Positions 25,288-34,916 of a stretch of DNA of 64,000 nucleotides are shown piece after piece (the first letter of the stretch is position 1; each line of letters starts with the position of its first letter). The notes beneath the pieces were generated by a model, which was given only the letters and a program-made list of their open reading frames with translations, did no database searches and had not been told where the DNA came from. The DNA is from an uncultured Winogradskyella sp. (GTDB lineage Bacteria; Bacteroidota; Bacteroidia; Flavobacteriales; Flavobacteriaceae), in NCBI RefSeq assembly GCF_947495255.1, contig NZ_CANLYI010000007.1:248001-312000 (forward strand). The letters run 5' to 3'. The position numbers and the translations under genes are program-made.

Positions 25288-25712
25288 AAAGCATTGTCAT
25301 TTTATTAATTGGAGTAATAACATTTACATCTTGCAATTTGAATAGCAAAAAACCGAATCTAATTGCACAAAATCAAACCCAATCTACACTTGAAGAAAGC
25401 ATAAAACGAGGTCACTTAATTTACAACGATATGTGTATTACTTGCCATCTACCAAATGGAAAAGGTATTCCTGAAGTATTTCCTCCTTTAGCCGATTCAG
25501 ATTATTTAAGAGACAACCAAACAGAGAGCATCAAAGCTGTAAAAAACGGATTATCTGGTAAAATAATTGTAAATGATACTACATATAGTAGCACAATGGC
25601 TCCTTTAGGACTTTCAGACCAAGAAGTTGCGGATGTCATCAACTATATAAACAATAGTTGGGGAAATAAAATTGATAACTTTGTTACAACTGAGAAAGTT
25701 TCAGAGTTATAG
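25284..25712 (+). CDS. Lipoprotein c-type cytochrome
   Basis: 142 residues. Lipobox FTSC with Cys17, a linker, then a haem-binding motif Cys51-Ile-Thr-Cys54-His55 in YNDMCITCHLPNGKGIPEVFPPLADSDYL, a class I cytochrome c layout. A methionine ligand is likely in YSSTMAPLG. It is translationally coupled to the sugar dehydrogenase and would act as its periplasmic electron acceptor (inference). Confidence 0.93.
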   Translation: MKSIVILLIGVITFTSCNLNSKKPNLIAQNQTQSTLEESIKRGHLIYNDMCITCHLPNGKGIPEVFPPLADSDYLRDNQTESIKAVKNGLSGKIIVNDTTYSSTMAPLGLSDQEVADVINYINNSWGNKIDNFVTTEKVSEL

Positions 25713-25734
25713 CCATTCATTATACTTAAATAAT

Positions 25735-25742
25735 TAAATTTG
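25735..25742 (+). promoter_or_regulatory. Candidate -7 box of the udk operon
   Basis: TAAATTTG on the plus strand, 29 bp before the udk ATG. Confidence 0.42.
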
Positions 25743-25770
25743 TAGCACTCAAACTAATCAAGATAAAAAT

Positions 25771-26376
25771 ATGCTTATTATAGGAATTGCAGGTGGTACT
25801 GGCTGCGGAAAAACAACAGTAGTCAACACTATTTTAAAAGAGTTACCTGAAGGTGAAGTTGGTGTAATTTCTCAAGACTCCTACTATAAAGATACTACGC
25901 ATTTAAGTTTTGAAGAACGCGTAAAAATTAATTTTGACCATCCTAGATCTATTGATTTCGAATTATTAGAACAACACCTCAAAGAATTAAAAGAAGGAAA
26001 GTCTGTTAACCAACCTGTTTACTCTTTTGTTAAACATAACAGAACTGGCGATGTTATTGTAACTAAGCCAAGAAAAGTAATGATTGTTGAAGGAATTTTA
26101 ATACTTTCTCATTCTGAAATTCGTGATTTATTTGACATTAAAATATTTGTTCATGCAGATTCAGACGAACGTTTAATTCGTCGTTTAAAACGAGATATTA
26201 CGGAACGAGGAAGAGATATAGATGAAGTTTTAATGCGTTATCAAAACACTTTAAAACCAATGCATCAACAGTTCATTGAACCAATGAAAGAATATGCAGA
26301 TATTATAATCCCTAATAACAAATACAACACGGTAGCCGTAGATATCGTTAAAACTATAATTAACGAAAGACTCTAA
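25771..26376 (+). CDS. udk: Uridine kinase
   Basis: 201 residues with the P-loop GIAGGTGCGKTT near the start, QDSYYKDTTHLSFEERVKINFDHP, YSFVKHNRTG and the RRLKRDITERGR lid region. It phosphorylates uridine and cytidine in pyrimidine salvage. Its stop overlaps the ATG of the DivIC gene (TAATG). First gene of a long rightward run. Confidence 0.95.
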   Translation: MLIIGIAGGTGCGKTTVVNTILKELPEGEVGVISQDSYYKDTTHLSFEERVKINFDHPRSIDFELLEQHLKELKEGKSVNQPVYSFVKHNRTGDVIVTKPRKVMIVEGILILSHSEIRDLFDIKIFVHADSDERLIRRLKRDITERGRDIDEVLMRYQNTLKPMHQQFIEPMKEYADIIIPNNKYNTVAVDIVKTIINERL

Positions 26377-26702
26377 TGGGAATATTCAATTCTAAATATC
26401 TAAAACCAATTAAGAACATATATGTTATTGTTCTGGTTGTTTTTGTGGTTTGGATGTTATTTTTTGATGCACACTCTTGGTTATTCCATCATGAATTAAA
26501 CCAAGACATCGATGAGCTTGAATACCAAAAAGAACACTATAGAAATGAAATGGCTAAAGACGACAAAGCCATTAAAGAATTGAGCACAGAAGAAGGCATT
26601 GAGCGCACAGCACGCGAAAATTACTACATGAAAAAGCCAAACGAAGACATTTACATAATTGAGTACGAAGATAGTTTAGTGAAAAAAAAACAAGATGAGT
26701 AA
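26376..26702 (+). CDS. Septum-formation initiator protein (DivIC/FtsB family)
   Basis: 108 residues: short basic N-terminus, one membrane helix (about 12-32, IYVIVLVVFVVWMLFFDAHSWL), then a coiled coil (ELNQDIDELEYQKEHYRNEMAKDDKAIKEL) and the EEGIERTARENYYMKKPNEDIYII ending typical of the family. It is a bitopic divisome protein that pairs with FtsL. It shares ends with udk (1 bp) and mutA (8 bp). Confidence 0.93.
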   Translation: MGIFNSKYLKPIKNIYVIVLVVFVVWMLFFDAHSWLFHHELNQDIDELEYQKEHYRNEMAKDDKAIKELSTEEGIERTARENYYMKKPNEDIYIIEYEDSLVKKKQDE

Positions 26703-28074
26703 ATCATTATTTAAAGATTTTGAACCCGTTTCCTCAAAAGCATGGAAACAAAAAACACAAATGGACTTAAAAGGTGCAGATTATAACAATACTTTAATCT
26801 GGAAAACTAACGAGGACATCAATGTAAAACCATTTTATCATGCTGATGAGTTTGAAACTTTACCTGAAGTTTCAAATAGCAAAGCAACCGAATGGGACAT
26901 CTGTCAATCTATTTCAGTGACTAATGCGAAAGAAGCAAATCTCAAGGCTCAAGATACCCTTGAAAGAGGAGCAGAACATATTTTATTCAACATAGCGTCT
27001 GAAGCAGTTTCTGTAGACGATTTATTTCAAAATATAGATTTATCTAAAACCAGTATTACTATTAGATGCCATTTTATTTCTGAAATTTTTGTTGAAAAAC
27101 TGTGCACGGTAACGCAAAGCTCATCCCAAAAATCTAAAGTTGCAATACATACAGACATCATTGGCAACCTAGCAAGAACAGGCAACTGGTTTAGCAATTT
27201 AAATGATGATTACAAAAAGTTTGACGCTATCCTTAATGCAACGCATCAAATAAGTGTAGATTTAAGCTTATATCAAAATGCAGGTGCAACTATTGTACAA
27301 CAATTGGCTTATGGCCTAGCGCACGTTAACGAATACCTTAACCATCTAGAAAGCAACAAAAACACCTCACTAAACAAACTAGAAGTAACATTCAACATCG
27401 CAGTTGGTTCTAACTACTTTTTCGAAATTGCAAAAACAAGAGCTTTACGTCAATTATGGTCAACGTTAGCTTCAGAATATAACACTAACACAAGTTGTAA
27501 AATTATTGCCACACCAAGCAAACGCAATAAAACTATTTACGATTATAATGTAAATATGTTACGAACTACCACAGAATGTATGAGTGCTATTTTGGGTGGA
27601 GCAAACGTAATTTGTAATTTACCTTACGATTCACTGTTTCATAAACCAAACGAATTTGGTGATCGTATTGCTAGAAATCAACTCTTAGTTTTAAAAAATG
27701 AAAGCTACTTTGACAAAGTAAATAATCCTGCAGATGGTGCTTATTATATTGAAAGTTTAACCGAACAATTAGCAGAAAAAGCATTACAACTTTTTAAAAA
27801 TATTGAAGCCAACGGAGGCTTTTTAAGTCAACTAAAAGAAGGTACAATTCAAAGAAAAATTAAAGAAAGTGCAACTAAAGAACAAGCCGAATTCGATGCT
27901 GAAGATATAGTGCTCTTAGGAACAAATAAACATCCAAATCTTGCGGACAAAATGAAAAACGACCTAGAAATTAGTCCATTTTTAAAAATAGAGAATCGCA
28001 AAACTCTAATTGAACCAATAATCGAGAAGAGAATATCTGAAAAACTGGAAATCAAAAGATTAAATAACGAATAA
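26695..28074 (+). CDS. mutA: Methylmalonyl-CoA mutase small subunit
   Basis: 459 residues. It has the barrel half of the mutase (SSKAWKQKTQMDLKGADYN, GANVICNLPYDSLFHKPNEFGDRIARNQLLVLKNES, DGAYYIESLTEQLAEKALQLF) but no B12-binding domain; the usual small subunit in other bacteria is longer and retains a degenerate one. It pairs with the large subunit encoded at 28719 to interconvert methylmalonyl-CoA and succinyl-CoA. A lipoprotein gene is inserted between the two subunit genes. Confidence 0.93.
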   Translation: MSKSLFKDFEPVSSKAWKQKTQMDLKGADYNNTLIWKTNEDINVKPFYHADEFETLPEVSNSKATEWDICQSISVTNAKEANLKAQDTLERGAEHILFNIASEAVSVDDLFQNIDLSKTSITIRCHFISEIFVEKLCTVTQSSSQKSKVAIHTDIIGNLARTGNWFSNLNDDYKKFDAILNATHQISVDLSLYQNAGATIVQQLAYGLAHVNEYLNHLESNKNTSLNKLEVTFNIAVGSNYFFEIAKTRALRQLWSTLASEYNTNTSCKIIATPSKRNKTIYDYNVNMLRTTTECMSAILGGANVICNLPYDSLFHKPNEFGDRIARNQLLVLKNESYFDKVNNPADGAYYIESLTEQLAEKALQLFKNIEANGGFLSQLKEGTIQRKIKESATKEQAEFDAEDIVLLGTNKHPNLADKMKNDLEISPFLKIENRKTLIEPIIEKRISEKLEIKRLNNE

Positions 28075-28077
28075 CAT

Positions 28078-28722
28078 ATGGTATTGAGAAAAACTATATT
28101 CCTGATTTTTGGTGTATTTATTTTGTTTTTAACATCATGTTTTGAAGTCGCAAAAGAAATACAAGATTGGACGCAAGTTAACACATCAGACCAGCTTTTA
28201 GGCAAACAACATTTTCTAGATAACGATGGTATAAAGGTATTTCTACCTGAGAGTTTCAAGCCCTATAATGCTGTAGAATATACCGCATTAATCGATTCTC
28301 TCGTCGTCAATAATGAAGACCTAGAAATTGAACGCGCAAGACTTAGGAATATCCGCGAAATGGAGGGTAATTATTACATCTTTTTTGATAGCACAGCAAA
28401 TTCCTCTTACACCATTAATACAATTCCTTACACACCAATTACAAGGCAAGATGCTAAATATTTGTTAGGCATAATTAGACAAAACCAAGAAGAAATGTCT
28501 AGTGTCACAGATTTAGATTACACTAAAATCACTGCCAAACACAACAATAATGGTGGCACTCAAATATTCAAAGCCATTTTTAAAATTGAAGATAGAAAGA
28601 TTCACCACCAAGCCTACCAACACGTTTACTTTGTGTCTTCAAATAAAAAAACAGCATTAATCAATCTTACAACACCTTTTGATGTAAATTTTGACCCGTT
28701 TTTAGAAAAAATGATATTATGA
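28078..28722 (+). CDS. Lipoprotein of unknown function between the mutase subunit genes
   Basis: 214 residues with a signal ending FLTSC (lipid Cys near 21). The rest is a mixed strand/helix domain ([69 protein letters not shown]) without motifs I recognise. The ATG is 3 bp behind the mutA stop and its stop overlaps the large-subunit start by 4 bp, so it is part of the operon although a surface lipoprotein has no known role with this cytosolic enzyme. Confidence 0.8.
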   Translation: MVLRKTIFLIFGVFILFLTSCFEVAKEIQDWTQVNTSDQLLGKQHFLDNDGIKVFLPESFKPYNAVEYTALIDSLVVNNEDLEIERARLRNIREMEGNYYIFFDSTANSSYTINTIPYTPITRQDAKYLLGIIRQNQEEMSSVTDLDYTKITAKHNNNGGTQIFKAIFKIEDRKIHHQAYQHVYFVSSNKKTALINLTTPFDVNFDPFLEKMIL

Positions 28723-30845
28723 GCAGAAAAAAACTTCAACATATAGCATTAAAGCAAGAAGCCTTAAACCTAGAGTCAGATAAACAAAAAGCGTTCTTAA
28801 CTGCAGAAAATATCAATGTAAAACCAACGTATTCTAAAGAGGACATTAAAAGTTTAGAACATTTAAATTTTGTCGCTGGTATTGCTCCGAACTTACGAGG
28901 ACCTTACTCAACAATGTACGTTCGTAGACCTTGGACTATTAGACAATACGCTGGTTTTTCAACTGCCGAAGAGAGTAATGCATTTTATAGACGAAATTTA
29001 GCCGCAGGACAAAAAGGATTATCCGTTGCTTTCGATTTAGCTACACATAGAGGTTACGATTCTGACCACGAACGTGTTGTTGGTGATGTTGGTAAAGCAG
29101 GTGTTGCTATTGATTCTGTTGAAGACATGAAAACACTCTTCGACCAAATTCCACTAGATAAAATGTCGGTTTCCATGACTATGAATGGTGCGGTTTTACC
29201 AATTATGGCATTTTACATTGTTGCTGCCGAAGAACAAGGTGTAAAACCAGAGCAACTTGCAGGAACCATTCAAAATGACATTCTTAAGGAATTTATGGTG
29301 AGAAACACCTACATTTATCCACCAACACCTTCCATGAAAATTATCTCTGATATTTTTGAATACACGAGCAAAAACATGCCTAAATTCAACAGTATCAGCA
29401 TCTCTGGGTACCACATGCAAGAGGCTGGTGCTACTTGCGACATTGAACTAGCTTATACCCTAGCTGACGGTTTAGAATACATAAGAAAAGGATTAGATGC
29501 TGGCATGGATATTGACACCTTTGCGCCTCGCCTTTCTTTCTTTTGGGCCATTGGCATGAATCATTTTATGGAAATCGCTAAAATGCGCGCAGCACGTATG
29601 CTCTGGGCAAAATTAGTAAAACAATTCAACCCTAAAAACCAAAAATCTTTAGCACTTAGAACACATTGTCAAACGTCAGGATGGAGTTTAACAGAGCAAG
29701 ACCCTTTTAATAATGTGGCTAGAACTTGTATCGAAGCCTCTGCTGCTGCTTTTGGTGGTACACAAAGTTTACATACTAATGCGTTAGATGAAGCTATTGC
29801 GTTACCTACTGATTTCTCTGCACGTATTGCAAGAAACACACAGATTTATTTACAAGAAGAAACTAAAATCACAAAAACAGTTGACCCTTGGGCAGGCAGT
29901 TATTATGTTGAAAAACTAACTAATGACATCGTAAACCAAGCCTGGAAACTAATTGAAGAAGTTGAAGAATTAGGTGGAATGACAAAAGCAATTGAGGCCG
30001 GAATTCCGAAATTAAGAATAGAAGAAGCTGCTGCTCGCAAACAAGCCAGAATCGATTCTAGCCAAGATATTATTGTTGGTGTAAACAAGTATAGATTAGA
30101 ACAAGAAGATCCAATTTCTACACTCGAAGTAGATAATCAAACCGTACGACAGCAACAAATTGAACGCTTAGAAAGCATTAAAGCAACCAGAGATAATGAC
30201 GCTGTAGCCAATGCATTAGCTAAATTAACAGCTTCAGCTAAAACAAGTGAAGATAATTTATTAGCTTTAGCCGTAGATGCTGCTAAAAAACGAGCAACCT
30301 TAGGTGAAATTAGCGATGCTTTAGAAGCTGAGTTTGGAAGACATAAAGCACAAATAAAATCATTTTCTGGCGTGTATAGTAAAGAAATAAAAGACGACAA
30401 AAGCTTTCAAAAAGCAAGAGAATTAGCAGACCAATTTGCACAGAAAGAAGGTCGACGCCCTAGGATTATGATTGCTAAAATGGGACAAGACGGACACGAT
30501 AGAGGCGCAAAAGTTGTTGCTACAGGTTATGCAGATGTTGGTTTTGATGTAGATATTGGACCGCTCTTTCAAACACCAAAAGAAGCCGCAAAACAAGCCG
30601 TAGAAAACGACGTACACATTCTAGGTGTATCTTCCTTAGCTGCAGGACACAAAACCCTTGTTCCTCAAGTTATAGAAGAACTTAAAAATTACGAAAGAGA
30701 TGATATCATGGTAATTGTTGGTGGTGTGATTCCTAAGCAAGATTACCAATATTTATTCGATGCTGGAGCTGTTGCTGTTTTTGGACCAGGCACAAAAATT
30801 AGCGAAGCTGCTATTCAGATTTTGGAGATTTTAATTGATGAGTAA
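28719..30845 (+). CDS. scpA: Methylmalonyl-CoA mutase large subunit with B12-binding domain
   Basis: 708 residues. The N-terminal barrel includes [32 protein letters not shown] and [23 protein letters not shown] text; the C-terminal 130 residues are the cobalamin domain with Asp591-Gly-His593-Asp-Arg-Gly596 (DxHxxG), His593 being the lower cobalt ligand, and later [19 protein letters not shown]. With MutA it converts (R)-methylmalonyl-CoA to succinyl-CoA, in propionate catabolism or production. The MeaB-type chaperone is not in the window. Confidence 0.97.
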   Translation: MSRKKLQHIALKQEALNLESDKQKAFLTAENINVKPTYSKEDIKSLEHLNFVAGIAPNLRGPYSTMYVRRPWTIRQYAGFSTAEESNAFYRRNLAAGQKGLSVAFDLATHRGYDSDHERVVGDVGKAGVAIDSVEDMKTLFDQIPLDKMSVSMTMNGAVLPIMAFYIVAAEEQGVKPEQLAGTIQNDILKEFMVRNTYIYPPTPSMKIISDIFEYTSKNMPKFNSISISGYHMQEAGATCDIELAYTLADGLEYIRKGLDAGMDIDTFAPRLSFFWAIGMNHFMEIAKMRAARMLWAKLVKQFNPKNQKSLALRTHCQTSGWSLTEQDPFNNVARTCIEASAAAFGGTQSLHTNALDEAIALPTDFSARIARNTQIYLQEETKITKTVDPWAGSYYVEKLTNDIVNQAWKLIEEVEELGGMTKAIEAGIPKLRIEEAAARKQARIDSSQDIIVGVNKYRLEQEDPISTLEVDNQTVRQQQIERLESIKATRDNDAVANALAKLTASAKTSEDNLLALAVDAAKKRATLGEISDALEAEFGRHKAQIKSFSGVYSKEIKDDKSFQKARELADQFAQKEGRRPRIMIAKMGQDGHDRGAKVVATGYADVGFDVDIGPLFQTPKEAAKQAVENDVHILGVSSLAAGHKTLVPQVIEELKNYERDDIMVIVGGVIPKQDYQYLFDAGAVAVFGPGTKISEAAIQILEILIDE

Positions 30846-31809
30846 AGCACTTAAAAAACGCAAATTCAAAATCATAAAAAGAATCGCACTAATTGCACTG
30901 ATTCTAGGATTACTATTTACTCACTTTTTTATTCCAAGATTAATTACAGAAATTAGAAATCCTTTGGTAAGCTTAATAAAACGCAATAAAGTTAAAGATT
31001 TTGATATCGCAGCTAAATCTATCGAAAACATCAATAGAAAAGAACTTAGCATTACCTCTTTTGATGCTATTAAATTATCTGCACGCTTAACGTTTTCAAG
31101 TTTAGACTCCACTAAGGGTACCATTATACTATTGCATGGTATTCGTTCAAATAAGAACGCTTTTTTTGATTTAAGCACCTTTTTAGCTAAAAACGGATTC
31201 AATTCAGTTGCATTAGACTCAAGAGCACATGGTAACAGTGGAGGTCAGTTCTGCTCTTTTGGTGTTAATGAAAAGAAGGATATTAAAAGCGTTATTGATT
31301 ATTTAATCAATGAGGAAAACATAAACAACATAGGTATTTGGGGACAATCCCTTGGTGGAGCCATTGGTTTACAAGCTATGGGATTTGATAAACGTATAAA
31401 ATTTGGAATTATTGAAAGTACGTTTTCAGATTTTAGAACTATTGTTGACGATTATTTTAAGCTTCATGTTGGCTTTAGCTTTAAACCTTTTTCAAATTAC
31501 TTAGTAAATAGAGCTGGTGACATTGCAGATTTTGATGTTAACGATGCTAAGCCTCTCACCTACTGCGAAACCATTACACAACCTATATTAGTTGTACACG
31601 GCAACAAAGATGACCGAATTAATATTGCTTACGGAAAAGCTAATTTTTCAAGAATAAAAAGTAAACATAAAGAATTTTTAGAGATTGATAACGCTAACCA
31701 TCTCAATGTTTGGGCAATAGGCGGCACACCCTATTTTGACAAAGTATTAGTCTTTTTAAACGAACAACAAACAATTCGGGTTAAATCAAATAACATTCAA
31801 ATTCTTTAA
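30838..31809 (+). CDS. Alpha/beta hydrolase, membrane-anchored
   Basis: 323 residues from the ATG at 30838 (a TTG at 30835 is also open). An N-terminal helix (about 12-30) anchors the protein; the hydrolase domain shows HG near 106 ([17 protein letters not shown]), the nucleophile elbow GQSLGG ([13 protein letters not shown]), and a late His-Leu (NANHLNVW). These are the acids and nucleophile of serine esterases of the YfhR/bem46 kind. It overlaps the scpA end by 8 bp; no substrate is suggested. Confidence 0.88.
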   Translation: MSKALKKRKFKIIKRIALIALILGLLFTHFFIPRLITEIRNPLVSLIKRNKVKDFDIAAKSIENINRKELSITSFDAIKLSARLTFSSLDSTKGTIILLHGIRSNKNAFFDLSTFLAKNGFNSVALDSRAHGNSGGQFCSFGVNEKKDIKSVIDYLINEENINNIGIWGQSLGGAIGLQAMGFDKRIKFGIIESTFSDFRTIVDDYFKLHVGFSFKPFSNYLVNRAGDIADFDVNDAKPLTYCETITQPILVVHGNKDDRINIAYGKANFSRIKSKHKEFLEIDNANHLNVWAIGGTPYFDKVLVFLNEQQTIRVKSNNIQIL

Positions 31810-31887
31810 TTTAATGTTAACAACTTCAATTTTCTAAAGTCGTAAATAATCGTAATTTTATCACTTTATATCTAAGTATATCATTTA

Positions 31888-32655
31888 ATGGGTAAGATCA
31901 TTGCAATAGCAAACCAAAAAGGAGGTGTTGGTAAGACAACAACCTCAGTAAATCTAGCAGCTTCACTAGGAGCTTTAGAAAAAAAAGTATTACTTATTGA
32001 TGCGGATCCGCAAGCCAATGCAAGTTCTGGGTTAGGCATTGATGTGGACTCGGTTGCGATAGGTTCCTACCAATTAATAGAACATTCTGCAGAAGCAAAA
32101 GAAGCCATTGTAGCCTCTAATGCGCCTAATGTAGATGTTATACCTGCGCATATTGATCTTGTTGCTATTGAAATTGAATTAGTAGATAAGGAAGAGCGTG
32201 AGTATATGCTAAAAAAAGCAATAGATCATTTAAAGGCAGATTACGATTATATTTTAATAGACTGCGCACCTTCGTTAGGCCTATTAACTCTAAACGCACT
32301 AACAGCAGCAGATTCCGTAATTATTCCTATTCAATGTGAGTATTTTGCACTTGAAGGTTTAGGAAAACTGTTAAATACTATTAAAAGTGTACAAAAAATA
32401 CATAACCAAGCGTTAGATATTGAAGGCATGCTTTTAACGATGTTCGATTCACGTTTACGACTCTCTAATCAAGTTGTAGAAGAAGTACAAAAACACTTTA
32501 GTGATATGGTTTTTGATACTATTATTCAACGTAACGTGCGTTTAGGTGAAGCACCAAGTTATGGTGAAAGTATTATTAACTATGACGTGAGCAGTAAAGG
32601 TGCTGTTAATTATTTGAGCTTAGCAAAAGAGCTGATTAAGAAAAATGAATTATAA
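31888..32655 (+). CDS. parA: Chromosome-partitioning ATPase ParA
   Basis: 255 residues, chromosomal ParA (Soj) size. Deviant Walker A KGGVGKTTT at residues about 11-19, then LLIDADPQANASSGLGI, ILIDCAPSLGLLTLNAL and QCEYFALEGLGKLLNTI. It forms a nucleoid-bound ATP dimer and moves ParB-parS complexes. The stop overlaps the parB start by 1 bp. Nearest candidate promoter word is TAATTTTA just upstream, which is weak. Confidence 0.96.
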   Translation: MGKIIAIANQKGGVGKTTTSVNLAASLGALEKKVLLIDADPQANASSGLGIDVDSVAIGSYQLIEHSAEAKEAIVASNAPNVDVIPAHIDLVAIEIELVDKEEREYMLKKAIDHLKADYDYILIDCAPSLGLLTLNALTAADSVIIPIQCEYFALEGLGKLLNTIKSVQKIHNQALDIEGMLLTMFDSRLRLSNQVVEEVQKHFSDMVFDTIIQRNVRLGEAPSYGESIINYDVSSKGAVNYLSLAKELIKKNEL

Positions 32656-33560
32656 TGGCGAAAGCAACTAAAAAACAAGCATTAGGTAGAGGTCTTTCTG
32701 CTTTATTGAAAGATCCAGAAAACGATATTAACTCAGCAGAAGATAAAAATGCAGATAAAGTAGTTGGTAACATCGTTGAACTTGATATTAATAGCATTGA
32801 GGTTAATCCTTTTCAGCCAAGAACTAATTTTAATGAAGAGTCGTTAAGAGAATTAGCATCTTCTATTCGTGAGTTAGGTGTTATTCAGCCTATTACAGTT
32901 AGAAAATTAGCCTTTAACAATTATCAACTAGTTTCAGGAGAGCGTCGTTTTAGAGCTTCAAAATTGATTGGCTTAGAAGCCATACCTGCATATATCAGAA
33001 TCGCTAATGACCAAGAGTCGTTAGAAATGGCTTTGGTAGAAAATATTCAACGTCAAGATTTAGATGCTATAGAAATAGCGTTGTCGTATCAGCGTTTAAT
33101 TGACGAAATTAATCTTACTCAAGAAGAAATGAGTGAGCGTGTTGGTAAAAAACGTTCTACAATTGCCAATTATTTACGCTTATTAAAATTAGACCCAATT
33201 ATTCAAACCGGAATAAGAGATGGTTTTATTAGCATGGGTCATGGAAGAGCAATGGTAAATATTGAAGACCAAGTTGACCAGCTTGAAGTCTATGAAAAAA
33301 TCATTAGTAACAAGCTTTCAGTTAGAGCTACTGAGCAATTGGTTAAGAATTTAAATACTGAAACACCTGTTAAATCAGAAAATACTTCAATTGAAATCCC
33401 TAAGCACATTAAAAAAGGGGTTAGAGAATTTTCAGATTACTTTGGTCATAAAATAGACGTAAAAGTAGCTAAAAACGGAAGTGGAAAAATTACTATTCCT
33501 TTTCATTCTGAAGAAGATTTCAATCGCATTAAAAAATTAGTTCAGCGTGAAAACAAATAA
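32655..33560 (+). CDS. parB: Chromosome-partitioning DNA-binding protein ParB
   Basis: 301 residues. N-terminal LGRGLSALLKD motif, CTP-binding ParB domain with SGERRFRASKLIGLEAIPAYIR and ENIQRQDLDAIEIALSYQRL, helix-turn-helix (QEEMSERVGKKRSTIANYLRLLKL, GHGRAMV) and a C-terminal dimerisation part. ParB nucleates on parS. I saw no parS-like palindrome of the TGTTTCACGTGAAACA kind in the window. Confidence 0.96.
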   Translation: MAKATKKQALGRGLSALLKDPENDINSAEDKNADKVVGNIVELDINSIEVNPFQPRTNFNEESLRELASSIRELGVIQPITVRKLAFNNYQLVSGERRFRASKLIGLEAIPAYIRIANDQESLEMALVENIQRQDLDAIEIALSYQRLIDEINLTQEEMSERVGKKRSTIANYLRLLKLDPIIQTGIRDGFISMGHGRAMVNIEDQVDQLEVYEKIISNKLSVRATEQLVKNLNTETPVKSENTSIEIPKHIKKGVREFSDYFGHKIDVKVAKNGSGKITIPFHSEEDFNRIKKLVQRENK

Positions 33561-34152
33561 GAATTTCTTCGCAGTTTTATTGTGTATAATTTCTGTTATG
33601 TTTTCATATTCTCAAATAGAAACAGACAGTACAAGTATTGCTATTAATGATAAAGTAATTATAGCTACAGATTCATTAGTAAAAACTGAAATTGACCCAT
33701 TAAGACCTGCAAAAGCAGCATTTTTATCTGCTGTACTTCCTGGTTTAGGTCAGGCTTACAACAAAAGGTATTGGAAAATACCAATTGTTTGGGGAGCGAT
33801 TACTGGAGGTATTTTGGTTTATGATTTTAATACAAGACAATTAAATCGTTACAGAGATGCTTACAAAAGACGTTTGGCTGGTTTTAAGGACGATGAATTT
33901 TATGGAGATGGTAGTACTCCTAATATCTCAACAGACGCACTAGTGAGAGCGCAAACACAAGCCAGACGAAATAAAGACCTCTCTCTATTAGTAACCTTTG
34001 GTTTTTACGCCTTAAATATACTCGATGCCAATATTGATGCCCATTTACTTCAATTTAATGTTGATGAAAATCTTAGTTTAAGTCCGCATTACCAGTATAA
34101 TGAATTAGAAAACTCATCTGATTTAGGCTTGACTCTTAATTTTAAATTTTAA
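33547..34152 (+). CDS. DUF5683 membrane/periplasmic protein
   Basis: 201 residues from a GTG at 33547, overlapping parB by 14 bp. The GTG start is chosen because it gives a full signal peptide (FFAVLLCIISVMFSYSQ); the next ATG lies inside that signal. DUF5683 words: DPLRPAKAAFLSAVLPGLGQAYNKRYWKIPIVWGAITGGILVYDFN and ALNILDANIDAHLLQFNVDENLSL. Members follow parAB in many Bacteroidota and their role is not known. Confidence 0.88.
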   Translation: MKTNKNFFAVLLCIISVMFSYSQIETDSTSIAINDKVIIATDSLVKTEIDPLRPAKAAFLSAVLPGLGQAYNKRYWKIPIVWGAITGGILVYDFNTRQLNRYRDAYKRRLAGFKDDEFYGDGSTPNISTDALVRAQTQARRNKDLSLLVTFGFYALNILDANIDAHLLQFNVDENLSLSPHYQYNELENSSDLGLTLNFKF

Positions 34153-34153
34153 T

Positions 34154-34855
34154 ATGAACATAGCATTACTCGGTTATGGTAGAATGGGTAAAAGCATTGA
34201 AACCATTGCCTTAAATCGCAACCATAGTATTTCTTTAATTGTATCAGATTCTAATTCGGGTTATGATTTTAAAAATACAGATGTCGCTATAGATTTTAGT
34301 ATTCCTTCTGTTGCTGTTTTTAATATAAAGAAAGCATTAGATGCTGGAGTTCCTGTTATTTCTGGCACAACGGGTTGGTTAGAACATTATAATGACGTCA
34401 TAGCTTATTGTAAAGAAAAGAACGGTACCTTCCTTTATGCCTCTAACTTTAGTTTAGGTGTGAATATATTTTTTGAAATCAACAAAAGACTAAGTGAATT
34501 AATGTCTGGCTTTTCGGAGTATAACATAGAAATGGAAGAGATTCATCACACCCAAAAACTAGATGCACCAAGCGGAACAGCAATTACTTTGGCAGAAGAG
34601 ATTATTAAAAACTCTGATTACAACAATTGGACTTTAGAGCAACCTGAATCTAATGAAATTTTTATAGACGCTAAACGTATAGAACATGTTCCTGGCACCC
34701 ATGAAGTTACTTATAATTCTGAAATAGATTCCATAAGTATTAAACATACAGCACATAGTAGACAAGGTTTTGCAATGGGAGCTGTAGTTGCTGCAGAATG
34801 GATTAAAGACAAAAAAGGTGTCTTTACTATGAAAGATGTGTTAAACATTGGTTAA
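34154..34855 (+). CDS. dapB: 4-hydroxy-tetrahydrodipicolinate reductase
   Basis: 233 residues. Rossmann start IALLGYGRMGKSIE, the SGTTGW loop and the family hallmark EEIHHTQKLDAPSGTA are present. It reduces hydroxy-tetrahydrodipicolinate with NAD(P)H in lysine and diaminopimelate synthesis. It is somewhat shorter than the E. coli enzyme (273), as is usual in Flavobacteriia. One base after the DUF5683 gene. Confidence 0.95.
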   Translation: MNIALLGYGRMGKSIETIALNRNHSISLIVSDSNSGYDFKNTDVAIDFSIPSVAVFNIKKALDAGVPVISGTTGWLEHYNDVIAYCKEKNGTFLYASNFSLGVNIFFEINKRLSELMSGFSEYNIEMEEIHHTQKLDAPSGTAITLAEEIIKNSDYNNWTLEQPESNEIFIDAKRIEHVPGTHEVTYNSEIDSISIKHTAHSRQGFAMGAVVAAEWIKDKKGVFTMKDVLNIG

Positions 34856-34916
34856 TTTGCCAAAGTTTTGAAACAAATTGAAATAATTTTCAACTTACTA
34901 GATTAAATATTGCATT

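Noticed and set aside
31888..33560. Possible parS sites near parAB
   Set aside because: I scanned for TGTTTCACGTGAAACA-type palindromes and close variants and found none; sites could be elsewhere on the chromosome.
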